Source of the DNA: Neoceratodus forsteri
Taxonomy: Eukaryota; Chordata; Ceratodontiformes; Ceratodontidae
Length of the DNA stretch: 64,000 nucleotides
Direction of reading: 5' to 3'
Assembly: GCA_016271365.2 (NCBI GenBank)
Contig: CM057458.1
Location: 202,836,501-202,900,500, forward strand
Under the pieces are notes generated by a model. The model did not search any database, was not told the origin of the DNA, and was given only the letters and a program-made list of their open reading frames with translations. Of the stretch, positions 54,202 through 64,000 are shown piece after piece. The position numbers and the translations under genes were made by a program. The first letter of the stretch is position 1; each line of letters opens with the position of its first letter.

Positions 54202-54523
54202 TGTGACAGGGCCAGATCCCCTGTCTGAATTTGTGCTGCATTTTCTTTTACACTGTCCTTGTAAGTTTACTGTTCTAGCTACAGACTGAAATCTGGCCAC
54301 TTTCAGTCTTGTAGTCTCCCCCTCCACCCCCCCATTCTCCCAAGTACTGTATAAGAAACATATAAGTCAGACAAGAGGCAGTAAGTTGCAGTAAGTTGCT
54401 TGCCTTCTTCTTGGCTGTACTACAGGCAGACTGAGAGGGAATGCAAGTAAACAGGTTTATGCAATTCTCCAGGCTGTATGTGGGTGTTGATGTGCAATAT
54501 GGCCACCACTACACAGTCAGTCA
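54202..54523 (+). mobile_element. LTR 2, left part, with start of its SINE
   Basis: Starts TGTGACAGGGCCAGATCCCC. A SINE begins at about 54451 after AAGTAA (54445-54450). LTR sequence and SINE are then cut at 54523 by the antisense CR1-F and resume at 59023. The empty arrangement is seen intact in LTR 3. Confidence 0.85.
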
Positions 54524-54793
54524 TAGATACATAGATACATAGACAGTGTCGACAGATAAGGGCCTATGACCCACCCAGTCTGCCCATTTGAGCTTGTAAG
54601 TTCAGTTTGTTTTCCTAGAAGTCTGTTGCCCCTTACCCCTGACCTCTAGAATTCCTTTATGTCTATCCATGCATTCTTAAATCCGTGATTGTTTCAGCCC
54701 CACCACTTCCTCTGGTAGGGTGTTCACTTGTCCACCACCGTTCTGTGAAGAAATTCTTTCTCATGTTTCCTCTGAATTGTCCTCCCTCCAACT

Positions 54794-56300
54794 TCATCCC
54801 ATGCCCTCTTGTCCTGGAACATCTTTTTCACTTAAAATAGTGTTTTCCTGCATCCTGTTCCTCCCTGTAAGATACTTGTATGTCTCTATCACATCCCCTC
54901 TCCTCCTCTCCTCCAGGGAGTACATGTTCAGTTCCTTCAACCTGTCTTCATAGGACTTGTGATGCAATCCATGCACCATCTTTGTTGCCCTCCTCTGAAC
55001 CTTCTCTACCTGTCTATGTCCTTACATAGGTATGGTCTACAGAACTGTACACTGTACTCCAGGTGGGGCCTCACTGAGTGTCTTGTATAGCGGAATTATG
55101 ACCTCCCTTTTCCTGCTGGTGATGCCCTGCCTATACATCCCAGCATCCTATTTGCTTTACCTGCTGCCTTGTCACACTGTTTCCCTACCTTGAGGTCATC
55201 AGAGATGACAACCCCAAGATCCCTTTCCTGCTTGGTGCATGCTATCCTCACCCCCAACTGATATACTGTGCCAGGGTTTTGTGCCCCATATGCATTATCT
55301 TGCACTTCTTTGCATTGAATTTCAACTGCCAAACCCTGACCATTCTTCAAGTTTCTGCAGGTCGCTTCTCATTCTGTCTACACCCTCTGGTGTGTCTACT
55401 CTGTTACAGAGCTTTGTGTCATCAATGAACAGTGAAATTCTGCCTTCTAGAGCCTGCAATGTCACTGATGAATATGTTGAATAGGACCGGTCCCAGCACT
55501 GATCCCTGTGGTACCCACTGGTCACTCTTCCCTCTGTGGGTGACAGCCATTTACCACCACCCTCTGTGTCCTGCCACCCAGCCAGTTACCTACCCACCAC
55601 ACTACTGTCCTGCTCCACCCATATTCCCCGTTTGTGTAATAGTCTTCTATGTGGCACAGTGTCAAAGGCCTTGCTGAAAGTCCAGATAGGCCATGTCCAC
55701 TGCCCTCCCTGATCCACCTCCCTAGTCACCCAGTCAAAAAATTCAATGAGGTTGGTCTGACATGACCTCCCCCTGGTGAAACCATGCTACCTTGGGTCCT
55801 GTAGTCCATTGACAACCAGATGTTCCACCAATCTCTCCTTCAGTAGTGCTTCCATGATCTTCCCCACTACCAAGGTGAGGCTGACTGGTCTGTAGTTCCC
55901 TGCTTCCTCTTTGTTCCCACTTTTGTATAAGGGGACTACATCTGCTGTCCTCCAGTCTTTTGGTACCTCCCCTGTTTCCAGTGATTGGCTAAACAGGATA
56001 GCCAGAGGTTCAGCCACCACCTCTCTTAGTTCTTTAAGGACGGTGGGGTGCACCCCGTCTGGCCCCATTGCTTTATCAACTCTTATTACTTCCAGTTAAT
56101 TCAGGACCCTTCCTCATGTAAAGGGACTTGTGTCCATTTCTGCACCATTCTCACCCCTTGTACTCCCTTTAGACCCATTACCCCCCTCTTCCTCAGTAAA
56201 GACTGAGCAGAAATACCTGTTCAATATGTCAGCTTTACTGTTGTCATCCTCCAATGGCTCCCATCCTCCCCTTCAGTCTCACTATCCCTCCCTTTGTCTT
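54794..56300 (-). pseudogene. CR1-F reverse transcriptase and C-terminus
   Basis: 55787-56068 has MGPDGVHPTVLKELREVV, VPKDWRTADVVPLYKSGNK and NYRPVSLTLVVGKIMEALL. 55322-55525 has ISLFIDDTKLCNRV, where the FADD box reads FIDD (both aspartates kept). 55096-55350 has LGVVISDDLKVGKQCDKA. 54794-54979 has [19 protein letters not shown] and [12 protein letters not shown]. Confidence 0.85.
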
Positions 56301-56646
56301 TCTTTTTCACTTATGTACCTGTAAAGGTTTTGTCCCCTCTACCCACTGATTTTGCAATGTGTTCTTCTGTCTGAGCTTTGGCTTCCTTACTGACCTCCTG
56401 CCTCCCTTTTCTTCTCCTGGTGCGTCTCCCTATCCCCTTCTGCCTGTGTCTTTTTGTATTGCCTGAATGCAATCTTTTCGACTTTCACTTTCTTTGCTAC
56501 CTCTTTGGAAAACCATAATGGTCTCCTCTTCCTTTTCCTCTTGCTAACCTGTTAATGCATAATTCTGTTGTTCTTGTAATCCCCATTTTAAATACTGCCC
56601 ACTGTTCCTCAACCCTGATTCCTGTCCCATTCCCTTAATGCCTCTT

Positions 56647-57391
56647 TCAAGTATCTCCCCATTTCCCAAAGTCTTCCCCTAAAATCCAGGATCGTGTTTT
56701 TGTGTGGTTTGGTTCTGCTCTTTCTGTGATTTCAAACCACAATGACTGGTGGTCACTGTTCCCCAGGTGCTCCCCCACTGTTACCCCCATCACACTGTCC
56801 CTGTTTGTGAGCACAAGGTCCAGTATTGCCTTCTGCCGAGTTGGTTCCATGACCAGTTGCTTGAGGAAGGCACCCTGAAGGGAGTCCAGGATAAATCTGC
56901 TCCTAGTTGATGCTGCTGCTGGGATACTCCAGTCCACGTCTGGAATATTGAAGTCTCCAACCAGTACTACCTCACCCTTGTCTGCCATCCTTTGGATGGC
57001 TGGCATCAGCTCCCTATCTGTTTCTTCCTCCTCCTGGTCTGGTGGTCTATAGACCACACCTTTGCAGATGGCTGTCCCCATTTTCCTTTAGAGCTTAACC
57101 CACAGTATCTCTCCCCCATTTTGTTCCTCCTGGATCTCTGTGGCCCTTATGTCATTTTCACATACAGTGCCACTCCTCCTCCCTTCCTGCCTGCTCTGTC
57201 TCTTCTGAATATGTTGTAGCAGGTATGGCCATCTTCCAGTCATGGTTATCATTGCACCAGGTTTCAGTGATGGCCACAATGTCCAGGTCTGACTGTACCA
57301 TGACAGCCTCCAGATCTTCCATCTTGTTGCTAAGGCTCCTGGCATTTGCACACATGGCTTTCCATGATTTGACCTCCCTAGACTGCTTCAC
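56647..57391 (-). pseudogene. CR1-F endonuclease
   Basis: 57158-57391 has MCANARSLSNKMEDLEAVM and DIVAITETWCNDN (NARSL and TETW blocks). 56647-57081 has GVVYRPPDQEEEETD, VVLVGDFNIPDVDWS, AILDLVLTNRD and LGNSDHQSLWF. All APE blocks are visible. A frame change falls between the two parts, near 57090. Confidence 0.87.
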
Positions 57392-57419
57392 TCTTCTACT
57401 CCAGCCCCTTCCTTGGTTG

Positions 57420-58433
57420 TCATTTATCCCTCGTTCTCCTTGCTGTCTGCCCTTCTGCTGAATTTTGCCCTTTTCTGCTTATCCACCTCTTGGGCACTAA
57501 TCTCCATCTTTTGCACACTGTTTTGCAGAGATAGCCACTCCTCTGGTTCACTGGTTCCACTGCTAGCTGTGGGGGGTGAGCAAGTAGGTACCCTCCTTGC
57601 TGGCCTGCCACCCCCCTTTGCTAGTTTAAATGCTTGTCAATGTAGCATTTAAACTTATCATTAGTCTTGGATTCCCCTCCAGGATGGATGTGAGCCGTCA
57701 GGCTTAGACAAACCTCCATCCCTCAGGTGGGTTCCCAGTCACCAATGAATCCAAATCCTTCCTCACAGCACCAGTTTTTCAACCATGAGTTAAAGTTCCT
57801 GATGCGTGCACTCTATGCTCTCCTTGCCTCTCACAGGTAGTACTTCTGAAAAGTGACAGAAGTAGCTACTTGCTTGAACCCCTCCCCAGTTTCCTAAACT
57901 CTTCCTGAACTTCCTTTAGCTCCCCATTTTCCAGGTCATTGGTACCTGGTGGATAATGACATCCAGCTCACCCTCCGTCTTGCCTTCCCAGTGATCCCAG
58001 GATCTTCCTTCCATCCCTCCATGCCGTGGCACCTGGTAGGCACCTCACCTCCTGTCCTCCCCCTCCTGTGTTCCTAGCTGGATCCCTCTTACGATGGAGT
58101 CCCCACCAGATTTGCTTCCTTCTCCTCTGGGGTCCACTGCTTTCCCCTTTGAGTCACCTCTTGACTAACCTCCACATCCTTTCCTTCCACTTCTCTAGGT
58201 ACCTCTATTTGGTTGTTCTCATTTGCCAGTGTGGCATATGAGTTCTTAAGTGGAATAGGATCTGGGATGTGCCTCTGCTGCTCTCTAACCCTCCCTGAGC
58301 CCACTGTCATCCAAGTGCTCCTGGTTCTCGGCATCCTTTGAGGCAGCTGCATTGGACTGGGTGGTCCCTGGATAGGGGTGATGGTACTCCTGACCCAGAT
58401 TACTTCCACTCTGAGTCTGGCTACCTCATCCAC
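57420..58433 (-). pseudogene. CR1-F ORF1
   Basis: 58089-58433 starts at MDEVARLRVEVIWVRSTITP and includes KNSYATLANENNQIEVP, an N-terminal CR1 ORF1 pattern. The segment between 57960 and 57640 contains, in broken frames, VSFSEVLPV-like (SEVLPVRGK) and WCCEEGFGFIGDW sequence, the end of the SGNH esterase as in CR1-E. The GDS block is not clear. Confidence 0.7.
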
Positions 58434-59022
58434 GCAGTCCAGAGAGATGCATGCAGATAGGGCAGCACCTCAGTGTCAGAAGGTCTGCCTGAATATGGCT
58501 TGCCACAGCACCACTGCATTGCACCACTCCCATTATACTGCAATTCCACTACTTGTCTGCTACTGAAGTGCTCCTAGTTCTCTTTTTATTAATTTACTGT
58601 ACTAAAAATCCTGTCACTAATCCTCAGATTTTTTTAAAGGAAAAAGAAACCAATAAATAAATAAATGAGTCAAAACACTTGTTGTGCTGAGGTGGGCTTC
58701 TTCCCCTTATGCCCTCTACTTCACCCCTTACTATACCCTGTGTTTAGCTCCTGTCAATCAGATTTATCAGGGCATATAATTAAGAGTTGGGGGAAGGGAG
58801 GGAGGGAGGGCAAAAATTGCAGCAATTAAAGACAGCACAGAATTACACCACCACTATGTTTTAAATTTTCAACAGCCCAAAAACAATTATAAGTAAAGAC
58901 AACAAAGAAAGTATAGTGTCACTAAATGCCTACAATCTAAGTTTAAAAGAAAAATAGCAATTACCAGTTACTCTAAAGCACTGAATTGAATATGTTTCCT
59001 TCCTTCCCCTTCTGGCTTCATC

Positions 59023-59114
59023 TCACTTCACTACCAGTCTAGCATTGCTTGTAAAGTGATTTGGGATACACTGTCTATGAAAAGAGCTATATAAATGCCG
59101 ATTATTCTTCTTCT
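59023..59114 (+). mobile_element. SINE in LTR 2, 3' end
   Basis: Reads GCTTGTAAAGTGATTTGGGA, then AAAAGAGCTATATAAATGCC and CTTCTTCTTCT-like tail, flanked by AAGTAA on both sides (54445 and 59115). The tail GTGCTATATAAATG is common among vertebrate SINEs. The same insertion is present in LTR 3 but not LTR 1. Confidence 0.75.
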
Positions 59115-59891
59115 AAGTAATGAGAAAGAATTGAAACACAGAGCCTTGCACTCTGTGTTTTATTTTGTGTAAACTGCTTTGGGTTTGCAAGAAGCCAAAA
59201 ACAAAACATTCTTTCCTAGGTGAAGCCGAGGTGTGTAAAGGCCAGATGAGTCAGCCTGTCTGTATTTATTAAGGATGAGTCAGCCTGCATGTGTTTACTT
59301 AGAGAAATGTGTTTATTCAGGATAAGTCAGCCAGTCTGTGCTTATTTAGAGAACTGTGAGTCAGACAGCTCACATGGTGCTGACAACATCAGTAGGCAGG
59401 GATAAAAGCCTACCTCCTGAGATGCAAAACAGATGAGTCAGATGAGTCAGTCAGTGAAGACCTGACTGTTGTGGAGGAAACATCTCATAGTACATGCTAG
59501 TTTTCATGTGCTAGGAATCTATTTGGCTGGAGCAAAGCCTGGAAGGTGTGCATTAAGGGAAATGTGCAGTGTTTCTCATAGTACATGCAAGTTTTCATGT
59601 GCTAGGAATCTATTTGGCTGAAACAAGGCCAGGGAATTATGCACTGAGGGAATTGTGCATTGTTTCTCATAGTACATGCAAGTTTTCATGTGCTAGGAAT
59701 CTATCTGGCTGAAATGAAGCCTGGAAGTTGTGCAGTGAGGGAACTGTGCACTGTTTCTGCAGAACTGAAGGACTAATCACCTATTTTCTTTCTCTATGTT
59801 AATTATTTTATTTTAGAAAATAAATACTGCAAAGTGCATCCTAGACCTTTTACCTATGTTTGTTGCATCTGTCTACCTACTAACCTTCACA
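59023..59891 (+). mobile_element. LTR 2, right part
   Basis: Begins with the rest of the SINE (up to about 59114), then the LTR from AAGTAATGAGAAAG to CTTCACA at 59891. Compared with LTR 1 it has three copies of a 91-bp unit, starting at 59483, 59574 and 59665 (TCTCATAGTACATG...); LTR 1 has one. Four TGAGTCA motifs are at 59247, 59276, 59434 and 59443. The poly(A) signal AATAAA is at about 59819. Confidence 0.85.
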
Positions 59892-61262
59892 TCAGAAGTG
59901 GGATACTGGTGCATCTAGGCTGGGAGAGAAACGTTACCAGGGGATATCGCCCTGTTATCCTGGCAGATGTCTCAGGAACAGCAGGTGCAGAAAGGTAAAT
60001 GTGTGGAATGCAAGTCACATATCTTGACCAGATTGATGGCAGGGAAGATAGGTGAAAAACCTCTTCCATGATTGGACCTAGGGGCCAGGAGCAAAACCAA
60101 ACCTGAAGCTGAGGACGGCATACCAGAGGCCAAAGAGGATGTTGCATCTGTACCACCAGTTCAGTTCTGTTCAGTTCAGTTCAGCTATATTGCTCGGCGA
60201 GTACACCATTACAATATATTAAAAACATTATAATTTCTAATAAATCATCCCATGTTTAAAAACACAATACATGATATATAAAAGGAATTAAAGTGCTTAA
60301 TCAATTTAAAAAAGCAAAAAGGAAAAAATACTTAACACATTTTTCTTATCTGACCTATGTTTTTCCTAACAGCTATAAAGCTGCTAGTTATAACACTTTT
60401 TAAATTTCCATCCCCAAATTAATTCTCAGAGGCAAGAAGATGCTTTTCTTTGTACTTCATCACTTGATAAAAAAATGTTGAGGCCCTCTTAGTCTCCTTT
60501 AATGTATGGGGATGTAAAAGTATGAATAGAGGATCATATTTTGCATTTACATATTTGGTGAGAAAGTCATTTAACAAATTAAACCACAGGGTTTTATATA
60601 AGGGACATTGTACCATAATATGATAAAGATTTTCTTCAAAGCCCCTATTACAATTACATAGTTCCGGGCATGACTTGGGTAAGGTTTTTCTATTAAAAAA
60701 TATATATTTAGACCTCCAGAAGAGGTCAGTGAGCTCCTAAAGTGGTTGTGCATTAAACAGATGGAAATGGAGAGGACATGAGAAACAGAGCCTGCCATGT
60801 GTACTTTTTCAGGACCTAGGTCCAGGCATCCAGAAGGCGCATGGAAGCTCTACAAGAGGCATCATTGAATAGGTCCACTTAAGACCAGAAGGGACTAAAT
60901 CATTGTTTCATGGAATGATTCCCTGTGATGAGGTAGATTTGGGTAAGATGCATACTAAAGAGATGAAAATCAGGAAGCTATATGCCTATATCTAAACAAT
61001 TGATCATGTTCATAGCTGTAATGACAATGAAATGGAGAAATGTTGCTAATGTTAAGTCTATATGCTTACTGAAACATGTGAATACTCCTGAAAGATTTGA
61101 GGGATATGAGTTAAAAGAAAATCTGAAAATGTATGGCAGCTGAACTTTAAACACAGCAGGAGTCAGATATGGTTTTCATAGACATACTGTATATGTAAAT
61201 AAAAACATTGGAAACCAGTCTCATTAATCAAGAAAAACAATAGTGAAGACGGATTCCCTTTT
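59892..61262 (+). mobile_element. Internal region B of the LTR element
   Basis: Second copy of the internal region, 1.37 kb, without the CR1-E insertion. It starts TCAGAAGTGGGATACTGG after LTR 2. An ATG near 59967 starts a frame of about 35 codons before a stop; the same start occurs in region A. It carries the antisense LINE fragment. No recognisable gag or pol. Confidence 0.8.
60160..60840 (-). pseudogene. Antisense LINE zinc-knuckle fragment, second copy
   Basis: Same fragment and position as 53098-53760 (CNCNRGF... and VQCPLYKTLWF), with the (CTGAA)n tail at 60160-60185 one or two units longer. Shared by both internal regions, so it inserted before they were duplicated. Confidence 0.65.
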
Positions 61263-61274
61263 AAAGAGGGGGTA
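61263..61274 (+). other. Polypurine tract before LTR 3
   Basis: AAAGAGGGGGTA ends internal region B and touches LTR 3. It differs from the tract before LTR 2 at one position. Confidence 0.8.
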
Positions 61275-61856
61275 TGTGACAGGGCCAGAGCCCCTGTCTG
61301 AATTTGTGCTGCATTTTCTTTTACACTGTCCTTGTAAGTTTACTGTTCTAGCTACAGACTGAAATCTGGCCACTTTCAGTCTTGTAGTCTCCCCCTCCAC
61401 CCCATCCTCCCAAGTACTGTATAAGAAACAAATAAGTCAGACAAGAGGCAGTAAGTTGCAGTAAGTTGCTTGCCTTCTTCTTGGCTGTACTGCAGGCAGA
61501 CTCAGAGGGAATGCAAGTAAACAGGTTTATGCAATTCTCCAGGCTGTATGTGGGTGTTTATGTGCAATATGGCCACCACTACATAGCCAGTCACTTCACT
61601 ACCAGTCTAGCATTGCTTGTAAAGTGATTTGGGATACACTGTGTATGAAAAGTGCTATATAAATGCCGATTCTTCTTCTTCTAAGTAATGAGAAAGAATT
61701 GAAACACAGAGCCTTGCACTCTGTGTTTTATTTTGTGTAAACTGCTCTGGGTTTGCAAGAAACCAAAAACAAAACATTCTTTCCTAGGTGAAGCAGAAGT
61801 GTGTAAAGGCCAGATGAGTCAGCCTGTCTGTATTTATTTAGGATGAGTCAGCCTGC
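61275..61856 (+). mobile_element. LTR 3, interrupted by CR1-G
   Basis: Starts TGTGACAGGGCCAGAGCCCC, nearly the same as LTR 2. A complete SINE lies at 61521-61682 between AAGTAA duplications (61515-61520 and 61683-61688). LTR sequence continues to the second TGAGTCA (61844-61850), then CR1-G cuts it at about 61857. The 3' half is outside or beyond the window. Confidence 0.85.
61521..61682 (+). mobile_element. SINE in LTR 3, complete insertion
   Basis: About 160 bp, from ACAGGTTTATGCAATTC to GATTCTTCTTCTTCT. Duplicated AAGTAA on both sides; LTR 1 has a single AAGCAA at 49020. No clear A and B boxes, so the head family is not assigned. Confidence 0.7.
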
Positions 61857-62535
61857 ATAGAAACATAGAAACATAGACTTTGACGGCAGATAAGGACTGC
61901 TTGGCCCATCTAGTCTGCCCATTTTCCTACCTACAGGATAGGCCGCAGATCCTAGTTAACCAACAGCCTTTATCTTCCTGCCCCCCACAAGAATTGCCTT
62001 ATGTCTGTCCCATGCATTCTTGAATTCTCCCAAAGTTTTAGACCCCACAACTTCCTCAGGAAGGCTGTTCCATCATCCACTACCCTCTGTGCAATAGTGC
62101 TTCCTCACATTGCCCCTGAACCGCCCTCCTTCTATCTTTAAATTGTGTCCCTTGTTCTTGCAAGTCTCTTTTCTGAAAGATGCTACCCTCTTGGACTTTG
62201 TTGAGGTCCTTGAGGTGCCAAGTTTCTATCATGTCCCCTCTCCTTCTTTCCTCAGGGTATACATATTAAGCTCCTTTAGTCTCTCCTCCTATGGCTTCTC
62301 TTGCAGACCCTGCACCATTTTAGTTGCCCTCCTCTGGACTGCCTCTATCCTGTCTATGTCCTTGCAGAAGATGGGGTCTCAGAACTGGACACAGAATTCC
62401 AGATGGGGTCTCACCAACTGTCTGTACAGAGGGATAACACCTTCCTGTTTTCTGCTGCTGATGCCTCTCCCTATGCATCCCAGTATACCCCCAGCCCTCC
62501 CTACTGCCTTCTCACATTGCTTGCTAACCTTAAGG

Positions 62536-63411
62536 TCATCTGATATGATTACCCCCAGGTCCCTTTCCTTTTTTGTTGTTGTTACTACCTCCCCCCCATT
62601 GTGTATTCTTCCCCGGTTTCTTGTTTCCCAGGTGCATTATTTTGCACTTCTTTGCAGTGAATCCTAGCTGCCATACGTCTGACCATTCCTCCAACCTTGC
62701 CAAGTCCCTTTTCATCCTTTCCATGCCTCCTTGTGTATCAACCCTGTTGCAGATCTTTGTGTCATCTGCAAAAGGCATATTTTCCTTCCAGTCCCTCTAC
62801 AATGTCACTGATGAAGACATTAAAAAGGACTGGACCCAATACTGAACCCTGCGGTAGCCCACTAGTTACCGCCCTTTCTTCAGAGTGGACTCCATTTACA
62901 ATTACCTTCTGTGTCCTGTTGTCCAGCCAATGTGTCCAGCCAATGTGTCCCAGGTTACCACCCTGGGACCCACTCCCAGGCTGGTTAATTTGACTATCAA
63001 TCTTTTGTGTGGGACTGTGTCAAATGTCTTGCTAAAGTCTAGGTAGGCCATGTCCACAGCTCCTCCCTGGTCTACTACTTTGGTCACCCAGTCAAATAAA
63101 TCTATTAGATTCGTCTGACATGACCTTCCCGCTGTGAACCCATGCTGCCTTGGATCCTGTGCTCCACTGACCTCTAGGTACTCAACTATTCTTTCCTTCA
63201 GAAGTGACTCCATCACTTTCCCTACCACAGAGGTCAGACTGACAGGTCTGTAGTTTCCTGCCTCTGTCTTGGTCCCACTTTTGTGAAGGGAATCACATCC
63301 GCCTTCCTCCAGTCCTCGGTACCACACCATCTTCCATGATTTATTAAAAGAGTTGCCAGTGGTTTCACTAGTTCCTTCCTTAATTCTTTTAGAATTCTTG
63401 GGTGATTCCAT
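62536..63411 (-). pseudogene. CR1-G reverse transcriptase
   Basis: 62902-63411 has NYRPVSLTSVVGKVMESLL, AQDPRQHGFTAGRSCQTNLI and [19 protein letters not shown]. 62536-62778 has [18 protein letters not shown]. The first catalytic Asp and the FADD box are intact, one of the two best preserved active sites here. The two parts lie in different frames. Confidence 0.88.
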
Positions 63412-63567
63412 CAGGACCCATTGCTTTGTCCACCTTCAGTTTTAGGAGTTCTTGCAGAACCCTTTCTTCTGTGAAAGGACTGGGATCGACCCCTATCAAG
63501 GGTGCTTCTGTTAATTGGATTAGGCACTTCCCCTCCTCTTTTGTGAATACTGAGCAGAAATATTCGT

Positions 63568-63966
63568 TCAGTATTCCTGCTTTTTCACTGTCCCCCTCTG
63601 CCCACCACCGTTCATTCTATTCAGCCTCACTATCCCTCCCTTTGTCTTTCTACGCTCGCTGATGTACCTATAAAAGGTTTTATCCCCCTTCTTAACTGAG
63701 TTGGCTATCTTTTCCTCAGTTTGGGCCTTTGCTATTCTGACTTCCCTCCCTGCTTCTTTCTGCCTTAACTGGTACAGCTCTTTGTCCTGCTCCTTCTGTG
63801 TTTCCTTATACTTCCGGAATGCTATCTTTTTCTTCCTGACTTTCACAGCCACCTCTCTTGAGAACCATAGTGGCTTTTTCTTTTGTTTTGATTTGTTTAT
63901 TTGCTTCACACAAAAGCTTGTTGCGTCTGTGATGGCAGTTTTAATAATTCCCCATTGTTGCTCCAC
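63568..63966 (-). pseudogene. CR1-G ORF2 linker before the RT
   Basis: Reads KPLWFSREVAVKVRKKKIAF, RKYKETQKEQDKELYQL and AGREVRIAKAQTEEKIANSV, a basic, probably helical linker between endonuclease and RT also found in CR1-E (KAFRKYKESQKEQDRELYQL). A 132-codon open frame. Confidence 0.8.
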
Positions 63967-64000
63967 ACCTCCTTCTAGCCTGTTTGCTAGTGCTTTTCTG

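Larger units (their letters stand above)
54524..59022 (-). mobile_element. Near-full-length CR1-type LINE (CR1-F)
   Basis: About 4.5 kb, antisense, with the edges set by comparison with the uninterrupted SINE in LTR 3; only TCA is shared at both edges. The order on the minus strand is a 5' UTR (59022-58600), ORF1 with a variable N-terminal part and an SGNH esterase (58433-57640), ORF2 endonuclease (57391-56647), RT (56300-55100), C-terminus and tail (complement ATAGATACATAGATACATAG at 54524). This is the most complete CR1 in the window. Frames are broken throughout. Confidence 0.85.
61857..64000 (-). mobile_element. CR1-type LINE (CR1-G), runs off the window
   Basis: Antisense. The 3' end is at about 61857 with the complement of the tail (AGAAACATAGAAACATAGAC, ACGGCAGATAAGGACTGC). 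Reading on the minus strand from 64000: linker frames, RT and C-terminus. It inserted into LTR 3, so is younger than the array. The upstream part continues beyond the window. Confidence 0.88.

Noticed and set aside
62110..62667. 185-codon plus-strand frame
   Set aside because: It is the antisense shadow of CR1-G ORF2, whose minus-strand frames carry the RT motifs.

Overview
This is vertebrate nuclear DNA made almost entirely of transposable elements. I found no cellular gene, exon, bacterial-style operon, tRNA, rRNA or CRISPR array that I can support. The mix is CR1-type LINEs with (TTTCTATG)-like tails, L1/Tx1-type LINEs, L2-type LINEs, MIR-like tRNA SINEs, a DIRS/Ngaro tyrosine-recombinase retrotransposon, an LTR retrotransposon, a hAT MITE and long palindromic elements beside TA/GATA microsatellites. 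That suggests a TE-rich tetrapod or lobe-finned vertebrate. An amphibian such as a caecilian is my best guess (inference only). All coding sequence seen is retroelement-derived and carries stops or frameshifts.

Layout. 0.5-2.7 kb: 5'-truncated L1-type LINE (minus). 2.7-3.5 kb: unclassified block with a complete hammerhead-ribozyme fold at 2970-3027. 4.2-15.2 kb: foldback elements whose hairpin-bearing ends abut microsatellites, including a 4.3-kb palindrome-like element (10162-14497), mixed with CR1 3' fragments. 15.3-21.1 kb: decayed Ngaro-like element (minus) with gag, RT, RNase H, tyrosine recombinase, an SGNH-hydrolase domain and split direct repeats. 21.1-23.2 kb: nothing recognised. 23.5-38.05 kb: one L1-type LINE (minus) split by a second full-length L1-type LINE (24451-31532, about 7.1 kb) with matching target-site duplications; SINEs and a hAT MITE sit inside. 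38-40.3 kb: more palindromic elements and microsatellites. 40.35-42.85 kb: CR1 (plus). 43-48.8 kb: four-deep nest, CR1 ORF1 (plus) split by CR1 (minus), split by an L2-like LINE, split by another L2-like LINE. 48.8 kb to the end: tandem LTR-internal-LTR-internal-LTR array, interrupted by three CR1 LINEs (49746-52957 plus; 54524-59022 minus, near full length; 61857-64000 minus, running off the window).

The elements interact by nesting and by shared mobilisation signals. Several SINE 3' ends resemble the L2-like LINE tails, fitting the known MIR/L2 partnership. The paired LTR units act as empty-site controls for each other and give a relative insertion order. The observations I rank highest are the hammerhead ribozyme, the foldback elements with structurally similar end hairpins at microsatellites, and the tandem LTR array with repeated AP-1-like motifs.
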